The translations under genes were made by a program, and so were the position numbers. The notes under the pieces are model-generated. The model worked only from the letters and a program-made list of their open reading frames with translations. It did no database searches and was not told where the DNA came from. Positions 17,020 to 24,885 of a stretch of 64,000 bases of DNA are shown piece after piece. Each line of letters begins with the position of its first letter. Position 1 is the stretch's first letter. The stretch spans positions 5,019,001 to 5,083,000 of the forward strand of contig NZ_CP067100.1 in assembly GCF_016616235.1 (NCBI RefSeq), given 5' to 3'. The DNA comes from Bradyrhizobium diazoefficiens. Its GTDB lineage: Bacteria; Pseudomonadota; Alphaproteobacteria; Rhizobiales; Xanthobacteraceae.

Positions 17020-17997
17020 ATGGCCAAAATCATCGATTGGGACAGCCACATCGGTCGTCGCCTGAGCTTGCGCGACCTCCACGTGTTCTTCATCGTCGCC
17101 CAGGAGGGCAGCTTGGCGAAGGCGGCCGCGCAGCTGCAAGTCTCGCAACCGGCCGTCTCCCAACTGATCGCAGACCTCGAGCATTCCGTCGGTGCAAGGC
17201 TTTTCGACCGCAGCTCTCGGGGAGTGACGCTGACGATCTACGGCCGCGCCTTGCTCGGGCGCGGCCGGTCAGCCTTCGACGAGCTGAAGCAGGGCGTTCG
17301 GGAAATCGAGTACCTGTCCAACCCTCACACCGGTGAGGTGAAGTTTGGTTGCCCGGAGGGACTCTCGCAAATTCTGCCACCGGTGATCGAGAGCTTTTCG
17401 AGGCTTTATCCCGGCATCCTCCTCGACATCCACGAGGAGGAGTTCGCGTCATTCGCCGGCAAGCTACGCAGTCGCAGCTTGGATTTCGTACTTCAGCGAC
17501 TGCACGGGCGTCCACGGCCCGAGGACCACTCCGCCGATGATCTGGACGTCGAGATTCTCTTCGAGGACGAACTGGTCATCGTTGCCGGCGCAGACAGCCG
17601 ATTCAGTCGCAAGAAGAAGATTGACCTCGCGCAGCTCATCGACGAGCCATGGATATTGGCCTCGCCTCCCAGCTGGAACCACAAGGTCATCACCGAGGCG
17701 TGTCAGGCGCGCTGCATTCCGATGCCGAAGGTGGTCTTGAGCACTTTTTCTTCGCACATCCGGGCCAGCATGCTCGGTTCAGGCCGCTACATTGCGACGT
17801 TTCCGAGATCGGTCGCGAACTATTTCGCGGGTCCGTTCGGGGTGCGAGTCCTCAACGTGGAATTGCCCCCTCGACCTTGGCCAGTGGCAATCCTGACGCT
17901 GAAGAATCGAATGCTGAGTCCGGTAGCAGGAGTCTTTCTCGATCATCTTCGCCAATTCACGGCTTCGAACTACCCGGCCGTCGCTCGGCCGGATTGA
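17020..17997 (+). CDS. LysR-family transcriptional regulator
   Basis: 325 residues. The N-terminal winged helix-turn-helix starts around residue 15: LRDLHVFFIVAQEGSLAKAA, then QLQVSQPAVSQLIADLEHSV. The C-terminal effector domain extends from about residue 100 (GEVKFGCPEGLSQILPPVIE). It is divergent from the small membrane protein, Bug receptor and FAD monooxygenase, the classic LysR arrangement, and the 117-base intergenic region should hold its binding sites. Confidence 0.92.
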   Translation: MAKIIDWDSHIGRRLSLRDLHVFFIVAQEGSLAKAAAQLQVSQPAVSQLIADLEHSVGARLFDRSSRGVTLTIYGRALLGRGRSAFDELKQGVREIEYLSNPHTGEVKFGCPEGLSQILPPVIESFSRLYPGILLDIHEEEFASFAGKLRSRSLDFVLQRLHGRPRPEDHSADDLDVEILFEDELVIVAGADSRFSRKKKIDLAQLIDEPWILASPPSWNHKVITEACQARCIPMPKVVLSTFSSHIRASMLGSGRYIATFPRSVANYFAGPFGVRVLNVELPPRPWPVAILTLKNRMLSPVAGVFLDHLRQFTASNYPAVARPD

Positions 17998-18268
17998 GCA
18001 TCGGGTCGCCCGATTGTCGGCGGCCGGTCGTCCTCTTGAGCGTGCAGGTAGTCCTGCCGCGGGCGAGCAGCGTCCGCCTATTGCGCACGTTCCTTTCCGT
18101 CCGCTCGGCAGCCCAGCCCGGCTGCGGCCTTACAGCGGGGTCACGGCCGACACACCGAACGATGATCTTGTCCTGATGCGACGCCGTGCCGGCACCGCCG
18201 CCGACCGGCACGTGGAAGCGGAGATCGTCTTCGGCCGGAGCCACGACGATGTCCGTCTCGGCTTCCAC
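17957..18268 (-). CDS. Possible hypothetical protein (uncertain)
   Basis: A minus-strand frame from GTG 18268 starts EAETDIVVAPAEDDLRFHVP and goes on with VGGGAGTASHQDKIIVRC. This looks like real protein for about 45 residues and then becomes arginine-rich and doubtful. A different frame just upstream (ELDGGSALANLSGRFRLTLK) also looks protein-like and runs into this one, so the pair may be one gene broken by a frameshift. The 3' end overlaps the LysR gene. It is the only candidate content of the 388-base gap between the LysR gene and 18386. Confidence 0.3.
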   Translation of the reverse strand: MEAETDIVVAPAEDDLRFHVPVGGGAGTASHQDKIIVRCVGRDPAVRPQPGWAAERTERNVRNRRTLLARGRTTCTLKRTTGRRQSGDPMLNPAERRPGSSKP

Positions 18269-18385
18269 TTCAGCGTCAGTCGAAATCGCCCGGAAAGATT
18301 TGCCAGTGCCGAGCCGCCGTCGAGTTCGACGCTGTGGCTCTCCAATGCGCCCGGCGTCTCGCGGCGGCCACCGGCAGCTCCGGTG

Positions 18386-18607
18386 CTACTTCCGGGGGGC
18401 CGGCGCCTGCGCGTTCGAATTGTTCGGGTTCTGCTTGTTGGCTTCGTGATGCCCGATCGCGCAGCCGGCCGCAGCGCCGAGCTTTCCGTGTCCGGCCATG
18501 TGGCCCGCGATGCCGCCTACGATGGCGCCCTTGATGCAGCCCTTGGCTTGCGCCGGCGAGATCGAGGCGAGCGCGACAACGCACGTTGCGGCGAGAATTG
18601 CTTTCAT
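18386..18607 (-). CDS. Small exported glycine-rich protein
   Basis: 73 residues from ATG 18607 with a GGAGAGGG ribosome site. Residues 1-20 form a signal peptide (MKAILAATCVVALASISPA). The mature part is a glycine-zipper-like helix pair (GCIKGAIVGGIAGHMAGHGK, LGAAAGCAIGHHEANK) with two cysteines, typical of small envelope or stress proteins. A copy of its 3' end lies at 14389-14420. Confidence 0.75.
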   Translation of the reverse strand: MKAILAATCVVALASISPAQAKGCIKGAIVGGIAGHMAGHGKLGAAAGCAIGHHEANKQNPNNSNAQAPAPRK

Positions 18608-18640
18608 GATCCCTCTCCGAATTCCCATTGCTCGTGCGGA

Positions 18641-18748
18641 TCAAGTCGCCGGGGCGGCCGGCGTTCCGCGAGCCAGGCCTACGTCTACCTTCAGCGTCAT
18701 GGCCGCTGTTCCATCGGGGGGGAATGGATTCGCGGGGGGCTGCTTCAT
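18641..18748 (-). CDS. Possible 35-residue peptide
   Basis: A minus-strand frame from ATG 18748 encodes KQPPANPFPPDGTAAM then TLKVDVGLARGTPAAPAT and stops 33 bases before the exported glycine-rich gene. GGAG sits a few bases upstream of the ATG. Composition is plausible but there is no family or domain, so this is only a candidate upstream gene in the same unit. Confidence 0.25.
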   Translation of the reverse strand: MKQPPANPFPPDGTAAMTLKVDVGLARGTPAAPAT

Positions 18749-18829
18749 ACGCTCCGTTGTTGGCCGAGTGAGCTGAAACGGCGGGATTGCACCAGCGTTG
18801 GCCAGACGGCAGGTGCCAGAGGTAGACAC

Positions 18830-19174
18830 GTGTCGCGTACGGTCCTGATTGTCGACGACGATCCCCCGGTGCTCGAGGTCACGGCGGCCATGCTGGAGGA
18901 TCTCGGATGCGAGGTGGTGACCGCCCGGAGCGGCGGCGAGGCCTTGGCCACGCTTTCCGGCGACCAGCGGATAGAGGTCCTGATCACCGATCTCAACATG
19001 CCGGAGATGGACGGTTATGAACTGGCCGACCGGGCGGCACGGCTGCGGCCCGATCTTAGGATCCTGCTGCTCTCGGGCGGCGAGACCGACGGGCATGGCC
19101 TACCGCTCCTGCGCAAGCCCTTTCTCGAAGAGGATCTCGCGCGGACGATGAGCCAGACCACCGGGCTGTGCTGA
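18830..19174 (+). CDS. Single-domain response regulator (CheY-like receiver)
   Basis: 114 residues from GTG 18830, with AGAGG upstream; the open frame before it has no homology. Receiver hallmarks are present: VLIVDDDPPV (acidic pocket), the phospho-acceptor aspartate in VLITDLNMPEMDGYEL, the LLLSGG switch residue and the lysine in LLRKPF. No output domain is attached, so it passes phosphate or docks to a partner. The cognate kinase is not adjacent; the sensor at 24886 is one candidate. Confidence 0.9.
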   Translation: MSRTVLIVDDDPPVLEVTAAMLEDLGCEVVTARSGGEALATLSGDQRIEVLITDLNMPEMDGYELADRAARLRPDLRILLLSGGETDGHGLPLLRKPFLEEDLARTMSQTTGLC

Positions 19175-19303
19175 AGGACAGCGGCAGCCTCAACGCTGAT
19201 CCCGAGCGGGCGGCAGCCGATCGCTACGGACAGACGATACGTGGTGCCGCCAGCAGGAACACATGCGGGGCAGTGCGATTGAAGCCGCGGAGGAGGCGAG
19301 TCG

Positions 19304-20455
19304 ATGGCTCAAATCGAAACGTCAGGCGCCGAACGCGCCCATACCAGCGGATGGACCGTCGCTACGGCGCTGGGCCTCGTTGCGGCAGCAGTGCTGTGGG
19401 ATCGCCTGTTCCCGCCGGACCACCCCTCGCCCGGAGAAGGCAAGTCCTTTCCACGCGAGCGGAACGCCGATCGCGAGACTTCGGCGGCAGGCCTCGTTAC
19501 CGATGGCGCGGAGCGGGGGCGCGAGGCTGCATCGCCGTCCGAGATTCCCGCGAAGGGTTGGAAGGACATCCTGCTGCGCGTCTACGGCAACATCGGCCGG
19601 CATCGCGTCATGGCGCTGGCGGCCGGCATGACCTACTACAGCATCCTGGCCATCTTTCCCGCATTGGCGGCTCTCGTCGCCGTCTACGGCCTGTTCTCCG
19701 ATCCCGCCAGCATCGCCAAGCATCTGGACCAGATCTCCGGTTTCGTCCCGGGCGGCGCGATCGAAGTCGCGCGCGAACAGCTCACGCGCGTGTCCTCAAA
19801 GGGCGACCATGCGCTCGGCGCGACGTTCGTCATCGGTCTCGCGGTCTCGCTGTGGAGCGCCAACGCCGCCATGAAGTCGCTTTTCGACACCCTGAACATC
19901 GTCTACGGCGAGGAAGAGAAGCGCGGCTTCGTCAAGCTGAACGCGGTGTCCTTGACCTTCACGGTGGCGGCCATCGTCTTCGTTCTCGTCGCCCTCGGCG
20001 CCGTCGTGGTCATACCGGTCGTCCTCAACTTCCTGCACCTGTCGGACTTCGCGGACCTTCTCGTCCGGATCGCACGATGGCCGGCCATGTTCGTCGTGCT
20101 CACGCTCGCCCTCGCCTGCATCTACCGCTACGGACCGAGCCGAAGGGCGCCGCGTTGGAAGTGGATCACGTGGGGAAGCGCCGCCGCCACGTTGTGCTGG
20201 CTGGCGGCTTCCGGACTATTCTCCTGGTACGCCGCCAGTTTCGGCAAGTTCAACGAGACGTACGGCTCTCTCGGGGCCGTCATCGGCTTCATGACCTGGC
20301 TCTGGATCTCGGCGATCGTCATCCTGCTCGGCGCCGAGCTGGACGCCGAGATGGAGCATCAGACCGCGCGCGACACCACCACCGGCGCGCCCAAACCGCT
20401 GGGCGTTCGCGGCGCCGAGATGGCGGACACGGTGGGAGAGGCCCGCGCCTCGTGA
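19304..20455 (+). CDS. YihY/BrkB-family inner-membrane protein
   Basis: 383 residues from ATG 19304, preceded by GGAGG. After a cytoplasmic stretch of about 95 residues there are about six membrane spans (including MALAAGMTYYSILAIFPALA and ATLCWLAASGLFSWYAASF). Conserved family motifs are SLWSANAAMKSLFDTLNIVY and the late YGSLGAVIGFMTWLW. Members were once annotated as RNase BN; the function is not established, with transport or envelope roles suggested. Confidence 0.92.
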   Translation: MAQIETSGAERAHTSGWTVATALGLVAAAVLWDRLFPPDHPSPGEGKSFPRERNADRETSAAGLVTDGAERGREAASPSEIPAKGWKDILLRVYGNIGRHRVMALAAGMTYYSILAIFPALAALVAVYGLFSDPASIAKHLDQISGFVPGGAIEVAREQLTRVSSKGDHALGATFVIGLAVSLWSANAAMKSLFDTLNIVYGEEEKRGFVKLNAVSLTFTVAAIVFVLVALGAVVVIPVVLNFLHLSDFADLLVRIARWPAMFVVLTLALACIYRYGPSRRAPRWKWITWGSAAATLCWLAASGLFSWYAASFGKFNETYGSLGAVIGFMTWLWISAIVILLGAELDAEMEHQTARDTTTGAPKPLGVRGAEMADTVGEARAS

Positions 20456-20644
20456 TCCAGCGCCCACAAACCTGCCGTGATTGCGTTGGCTTGCCGCACT
20501 GAGCGGAACGCCCGGCCGTGGTTTCGATAAGGCCGTCCTGACGCCTTGAGCTCCGCTACATTGCAGGCCGTGGAGTGCCCGCAGGCAATTTACCTGATCG
20601 TTCACGATCGGCGGCTACAGTATGCGACATCAGGACGACGGTTA

Positions 20645-20893
20645 ATGAAACTGAAACGTGAGTTCATGATCAGCCAGCACCTGTCCGGCCGGATTTGGGA
20701 CGCCGCCGGTCCGTTCGACACTTTCGAAGCGGCATCGCAATACCTGGCCGGCCGAGCGTCCGACGGGTATTTCGTGACTGAATCCTTCGTTTCTCCCGCG
20801 AGAAGGTTGTGGCTCATGCCGACGGCGCCGGTCACGCGCGAGGACAGCGTAGGCGCCCGCAAAAGGCCGAGTGCCTCCTTGGCCCGGTTCTGA
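20645..20893 (+). CDS. Small hypothetical protein
   Basis: 82 residues if translation starts at ATG 20645; an in-frame start at 20546 would add 33 less convincing residues. The middle (FDTFEAASQYLAGRASDGYF) is protein-like with a small alpha/beta look and the tail is basic. No family recognised. It lies 24 bases before the diguanylate cyclase. Confidence 0.5.
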   Translation: MKLKREFMISQHLSGRIWDAAGPFDTFEAASQYLAGRASDGYFVTESFVSPARRLWLMPTAPVTREDSVGARKRPSASLARF

Positions 20894-20917
20894 TCGGAGA
20901 AGCGATTCTTAACCGGA

Positions 20918-22066
20918 ATGCGCTTTCCTATACGCCTGGAAAACGCTGAAATGGCACAGGCGCTCGCCGAGCTTTCGGTACCGGTTCAAGCCGCGAAGGA
21001 AGCGGCCAAACGTGCGCGCCAGCGGCGCCCGATGTACTTCGCGCAAGCCGTCAGCTTCCTTTTGGATTCCGCGATACTGTGTCTCTACCACCTTGCCGGC
21101 ACGACCGATGCCCGGGTCGCCGTGGCATATGCGACCGCCGGCATCGGCTGGACCGGCCTGATGTGGGCGGCCTCCGAGGTGCATCTCACGGATCGGTTCA
21201 GGGACCACTACCTGAGCGTGCCTCAGAGCCTCGGAAGCGTCACGATCCAACTGATTGCGGTATACCTGGCGCCGGAGGTCGGCTTCTACTTCGTCAGCAT
21301 CCTCTTCATCGTCCAAGGCTTCGGCGCGCTTCGGATGAGCGCTAGACAAGCCGCATCGGTTTGGACCTTCGCTTCGGTCGGTTTGACGCTTCTGTTCGCC
21401 TGCACCGACGAGCCGATCGCGATGCCGATGGCCACGCCCGCGGAGCGCCATTTGGCTCTGCTGTGCTTCGTGACGGCGCTAGGCCGCTGCGCCTTCACCG
21501 GGCTCTACGGCAGTTCGCTTCGCGAGATGCTGTACAAGAGAGGCAAGGAGCTGAAGGAGGCGCACGCGCGGATTGAGGAGCTGGCGCAGGTCGACGAGCT
21601 TACGGGTCTGCTGAGCCGCCGCTACATTATGCGGGCCTTGAACGAAGAGATCTCGCGCGCCTCGCGAAGCGGGACGCCCTGTTCCGTCGCGATCATCGAC
21701 CTGGACTTCTTCAAGAGGATCAACGACGGCTACGGACATCCGATCGGCGACGAGGTGCTGAGGAGCTTCGCCATATCGGTGGCCGCCAATATCCGAACCG
21801 TCGACAAGCTGGGCCGCTACGGCGGCGAGGAGTTCCTCCTGATCCTGCCGGACGCGCCTCAAGATCATGCGGTCAAAGTCGTGGACCGGATCAGAGAAAT
21901 CATCGGTGAAACGAACTGGGACGCGATCGGCGGCGGGCTCAAGGTGACCATGTCGGCGGGCGTCAGCCAACTCAGGTCGGATGAAGCACCTGACGATGTG
22001 CTCGCCCGAGCGGACATGGCCCTGTACCGGGCGAAGGATGCCGGAAGGAATCGCGTTAGCACTTGA
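20918..22066 (+). CDS. Membrane-bound diguanylate cyclase (GGDEF)
   Basis: 382 residues. The N-terminal 200 residues contain about six membrane helices with no extracellular sensor domain. A short coiled linker (KRGKELKEAHARIEELA) joins the GGDEF domain: DELTGLLSRRY, IIDLDFFKRINDGYGHPIGD and the active-site signature RYGGEEFLLI. The GGEEF loop is compatible with synthesis of c-di-GMP from GTP. No EAL domain is attached. Confidence 0.93.
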   Translation: MRFPIRLENAEMAQALAELSVPVQAAKEAAKRARQRRPMYFAQAVSFLLDSAILCLYHLAGTTDARVAVAYATAGIGWTGLMWAASEVHLTDRFRDHYLSVPQSLGSVTIQLIAVYLAPEVGFYFVSILFIVQGFGALRMSARQAASVWTFASVGLTLLFACTDEPIAMPMATPAERHLALLCFVTALGRCAFTGLYGSSLREMLYKRGKELKEAHARIEELAQVDELTGLLSRRYIMRALNEEISRASRSGTPCSVAIIDLDFFKRINDGYGHPIGDEVLRSFAISVAANIRTVDKLGRYGGEEFLLILPDAPQDHAVKVVDRIREIIGETNWDAIGGGLKVTMSAGVSQLRSDEAPDDVLARADMALYRAKDAGRNRVST

Positions 22067-22102
22067 GGCTATAGTCCACGTTTCGCAGGGCGGCCGCCTC
22101 GA

Positions 22103-22525
22103 TCAATTCGTCGCCTGGAGGGCCGCGACGGCCGTCGTGGCAATGAGAATGATCGTCACGAGCGCCCCTGAAACGTAGAGAATGGTTCTGACGCTGCCGC
22201 CTTTAGCTGCTTTGCCGCCGCGCAAATAGACCGCAACGTGGATCAGACGAATCGCGATGTAGCCCCAGACCAGCGTCGCAAGCGCAACGGGTCCGACCCC
22301 CACCATCATCGCCAGCACGGCCGGGACCACGAAAGGCGGCAGCGCTTCCACCGCATTCATGTGGACGCGATCAATCCGGTACAGCAAATTGTCATCGTCC
22401 GCGGGCAGCACAGGTCCGGAGAGCGCGCCCGCCCTGCCCTTTGAGGATCCCGAATGGATCGCCAGCAAAATGGACAAAAGGCAGAGAACCAGCACTCCGA
22501 CGATGCTAAGCGAATAGGTTGCCAT
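22103..22525 (-). CDS. MAPEG-family membrane protein
   Basis: 140 residues from the ATG at 22525, with GGAGG upstream. Four hydrophobic helices and the loop LLYRIDRVHMNAVEALPPFV correspond to the MAPEG motif (R-xx-R-xxx-N-xxE-xxP). It is the second MAPEG protein in the window; the two are only distantly alike. It is downstream of the ArsR-SRPBCC pair on the same strand. Confidence 0.8.
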   Translation of the reverse strand: MATYSLSIVGVLVLCLLSILLAIHSGSSKGRAGALSGPVLPADDDNLLYRIDRVHMNAVEALPPFVVPAVLAMMVGVGPVALATLVWGYIAIRLIHVAVYLRGGKAAKGGSVRTILYVSGALVTIILIATTAVAALQATN

Positions 22526-22559
22526 ACCGGCCTCCGCAATTACGATACATGCGCGAGCC

Positions 22560-23045
22560 TCATGCCTCGCGGGCAATCCGATCCGCGAACCGTTTCAGAT
22601 AGAGCGGCCAACCCTGATCGCCCTCGACGCCCTCGCGCACGCCTTCCCAGCCCTGGCCATGCCGTTCGAGGTGACGGTGCTCGAGCTCCAGCCTGGTCCG
22701 GCTAGGCGTTTCGGCGATAAACCGCACCTCCCATTCGCTGGTCCTGTCGGGATCGGTTTCGATCTGCCATCGCGGGCTGATGTCCCAGCTTAGAAGCACG
22801 CGATTCGGCGGCTCATACGCCAACACACGCGCCCAGCGGCATTCGCTGCCGTCGACGCCGCGATCATAGACGTGACCGCCCACCCGAGCCTCGAACACCG
22901 TCTCCGCGATCGGGACGGAGAGCAAATTGTGTTCGCGCGGTTTGAAGCTGCCGAAGTCTTCCGTGAAGACCTTGAACGCGCGCTCGATCGGCGCCTCGAC
23001 CACGATCGATTGTTTGACGGGCGCGGCCGATACACGTCTGCTCAT
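22560..23045 (-). CDS. SRPBCC (AHSA1-like) ligand-binding domain protein
   Basis: 161 residues from ATG 23045, which overlaps the ArsR stop (ATGA). The START/AHSA1 fold is indicated by QSIVVEAPIERAFKVFTEDF, the central WARVLAYEPPNRVLLSWDI and the C-terminal helix GWEGVREGVEGDQGWPLYLK. Fused or paired ArsR-SRPBCC modules are common; the SRPBCC partner probably binds a hydrophobic molecule linked to the regulator's signal. Confidence 0.87.
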   Translation of the reverse strand: MSRRVSAAPVKQSIVVEAPIERAFKVFTEDFGSFKPREHNLLSVPIAETVFEARVGGHVYDRGVDGSECRWARVLAYEPPNRVLLSWDISPRWQIETDPDRTSEWEVRFIAETPSRTRLELEHRHLERHGQGWEGVREGVEGDQGWPLYLKRFADRIAREA

Positions 23046-23359
23046 TGCTGGTCCTTTCGTGGTTTTTCGACGGCGACCTTGTACGCCGCCAACGTCGTGC
23101 TCCAGAACCGGTCGAGCCACGCGCGCATCTGGCCGAGCCCCGCCGGATCGATGTGGTAAACGTTGCTGGCACCCTTCGGCTCGGCGCGAACCAGACGAGA
23201 TTCCCGCAGCACCTTGAGATGCTGGGAGACGGCGGACTGGGAGACCGTCAGCTCGCGAGTGATCTCCGCTACCGTGCGCGGCCGGGCCCCCACCAGTTCG
23301 AAAATCCGTCTCCGGGTCGGATCTCCTAGAGCAGCCAACTGCAAGCTATCCTTGGCCAT
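23042..23359 (-). CDS. ArsR-family winged-helix repressor
   Basis: 105 residues. Winged HTH throughout: LAALGDPTRRRIFELVG, VAEITRELTVSQSAVSQHLK and VRAEPKGASNVYHIDPAGL. It has no cysteine metal-binding motif, which fits the non-metal ArsR subgroup paired with SRPBCC proteins. It is the first gene of a minus-strand unit with the SRPBCC and probably the MAPEG gene. A perfect 9-base inverted repeat 60-98 bases upstream is the likely operator. Confidence 0.93.
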   Translation of the reverse strand: MAKDSLQLAALGDPTRRRIFELVGARPRTVAEITRELTVSQSAVSQHLKVLRESRLVRAEPKGASNVYHIDPAGLGQMRAWLDRFWSTTLAAYKVAVEKPRKDQQ

Positions 23360-23418
23360 GGCTACGTCGGCCCTCCAGCGCTTCGGGGTCTCGCCCGATC
23401 ATCACCGAATTGAGCTAT

Positions 23419-23457
23419 ATCATAAGTCATGACTGTTGATTAGCACATACTTATGAT
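23419..23457 (-). promoter_or_regulatory. Candidate ArsR operator, inverted repeat in AT-rich DNA
   Basis: ATCATAAGT at 23419-23427 and its exact complement ACTTATGAT at 23449-23457 flank a 21-base spacer, in one of the most AT-rich stretches of this region. The position, upstream of the ArsR start at 23359, fits an autoregulatory operator and promoter. Confidence 0.55.
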
Positions 23458-23867
23458 CTGGTCAAACAAATGGAGCGAGGTCCTCGGGCCACTGCATCGC
23501 CTGCTGCAGCACGTGTCGCCGATCAGAAGATTTACGCTTGTCCCTCAGGAGCCGACATTGCTTCTAAGGCAACCAGGTAAAACCCGATCGGATGGCCTAG
23601 TGGCGGAGGTCTTTCTCTTCCGCATCCCGAAGTTGTCGCTTATAATTCGAAAAAAGGGGACAATGATCGTCCCCGGATGCCTCAGGCACCGAACCCAAGA
23701 TCCTCACGGTGAGCGTGCGCTGCGCTTAGGACCGCGCCTGATCTCCTCGCGTTCATGCGGAGCCGGACCTGCCGCAATCCGTCGAGCAGGTCCTGTCTTG
23801 GCGCGAAGAGCGGCGAGCGTCGTCGTGCGCGCACTTTCTCCCTGGGTGACCGGGCGTAGGACGAATC
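23458..23867. other. Intergenic stretch without a supported gene
   Basis: About 410 bases between the ArsR operator and the response regulator. Frames are open on both strands but low in protein character. There is a locally AT-rich patch around 23635-23665. I see no RNA gene, repeat or clear promoter. Confidence 0.5.
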
Positions 23868-24284
23868 CTAGACGGGCGGTGTTCCCATGTTGAGAAGCTG
23901 GGAAACGGCCGTCAGCAGTTGCGCCGGCGCGAACGGTTTCTGCAGCAGGATGCTCTCGGGCACTCCCCTCGATTTCCACGCTTCGCCGCTGTCTCCCGTC
24001 ATGTAGACCACGGGAAAGTTCGGGTCGATCTCGCGGACCCGCCGGGCGAGCTCCCAACCGTCCATGCCTTGGCCGAGCCTGATATCGGTGACCAACGCGC
24101 GATAGCTCTTCGGCCGCTCGCGAAGCGCGCCGAGAGCCTCTTCGCCGGTTCGGGCTAGTTCCGCCTGGAATCCGCCGTCCGATAGAGCATCACGAACCAG
24201 GTCCTGGATGGGTGCCTCGTCCTCGACGACGAGGACGAGAAGCTCGGGCGTATTGGAAGGCCCCTCATTCCCCATGTCCGTCAT
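23868..24284 (-). CDS. Single-domain response regulator
   Basis: 138 residues. Receiver motifs: LVLVVEDEAPIQDLV, the phospho-acceptor aspartate in LVTDIRLGQGMDGWELAR, VVYMTGD and the lysine in ILLQKPF. No output domain. The start at 24284 overlaps the preceding small gene by 20 bases; a second ATG three codons later is also possible. This FixJ/CheY-like stand-alone type often serves HWE/HisKA_2 kinases, one of which is encoded 600 bases away. Confidence 0.9.
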   Translation of the reverse strand: MTDMGNEGPSNTPELLVLVVEDEAPIQDLVRDALSDGGFQAELARTGEEALGALRERPKSYRALVTDIRLGQGMDGWELARRVREIDPNFPVVYMTGDSGEAWKSRGVPESILLQKPFAPAQLLTAVSQLLNMGTPPV

Positions 24285-24447
24285 CCGGAGCCTCAGGACC
24301 CGTTTCCGACGACGGAGCCGCCTCCGCCTTGGCTTTGAGGTCGTTCGCCTTGTCGACCAGACCCAGGGTGACGTCCGGATCCGTGATGGCCTGGGCGAAC
24401 CTCAGCAGGGTCGCGGCCTGACGCGTCAAATACTCTCTACCAGCCAC
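24265..24447 (-). CDS. Small helical protein coupled to the response regulator
   Basis: 60 residues from ATG 24447. The helix-forming sequence REYLTRQAATLLRFAQAITD, then VTLGLVDKANDLKAKAEAA, is protein-like. It overlaps the response-regulator start and is therefore probably co-translated with it. No family is assigned; its length and helicity would suit a small binding partner. Confidence 0.65.
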   Translation of the reverse strand: MAGREYLTRQAATLLRFAQAITDPDVTLGLVDKANDLKAKAEAAPSSETGPEAPDDGHGE

Positions 24448-24689
24448 GTTCTATCATCCGGTCTTTGGGCCCCGGCGTAGACGTGTGGCGGCGATCTTTG
24501 TTCCAGGAAATGTCCAAAAGTGGACGGAAGGATTCGGTTCCAACGCGTTCGGACATGTTCCGGCGAACAGAACAAAGTCGACCGTTGGCTTCGTCCCATT
24601 CAGGCGCGTGGTGGCCATGCAGGTGAAGTCGCAACATTCGACGCCGTCCCATGTTGTCGCTGCAAGTGGGATCGGGAGCGACACCAGCA

Positions 24690-24869
24690 ATGCGCAACTC
24701 CGTCGATATCGACAAAGTCCACAGCCGCGCGATGGTTCGCGAGATCGGCGATAGCCTCCGTACGCTTTACAAGCCGGACCGGGAGCCGCCTCCACGCATC
24801 CGCGATCAGTTGCACCGGCTCCGCGACCTGGACGGACGCCCCCGCACGAACTCCGAGGACGGAAAATAG
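24690..24869 (+). CDS. NepR-like small protein (possible anti-sigma factor)
   Basis: 59 residues from ATG 24690, with GGGAG upstream. The core VREIGDSLRTLYKPDREPPP, then IRDQLHRLRDLD, follows the NepR pattern (IG-x-x-LR-x-LY, then P-x-P-x-x-x-x-x-L-x-x-L). NepR is the anti-sigma factor that holds EcfG in the alphaproteobacterial general stress response until phospho-PhyR removes it. The gene converges on a HisKA_2-type kinase, the sensor class that acts in that pathway. Resemblance is judged by eye; phyR and ecfG are not in the window. Confidence 0.5.
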   Translation: MRNSVDIDKVHSRAMVREIGDSLRTLYKPDREPPPRIRDQLHRLRDLDGRPRTNSEDGK

Positions 24870-24885
24870 AACGCCTGGACTCGCA

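Noticed and set aside
23453..23893. Plus-strand frame of 146 codons upstream of the response regulator
   Set aside because: It lacks a ribosome site, overlaps the response-regulator gene antisense and has a composition unlike neighbouring proteins.
24537..24560. Three GTTC units spaced by six bases, resembling a LexA array
   Set aside because: Alphaproteobacterial LexA boxes need a seven-base spacer; the spacing here is six, so I do not call it an SOS site.
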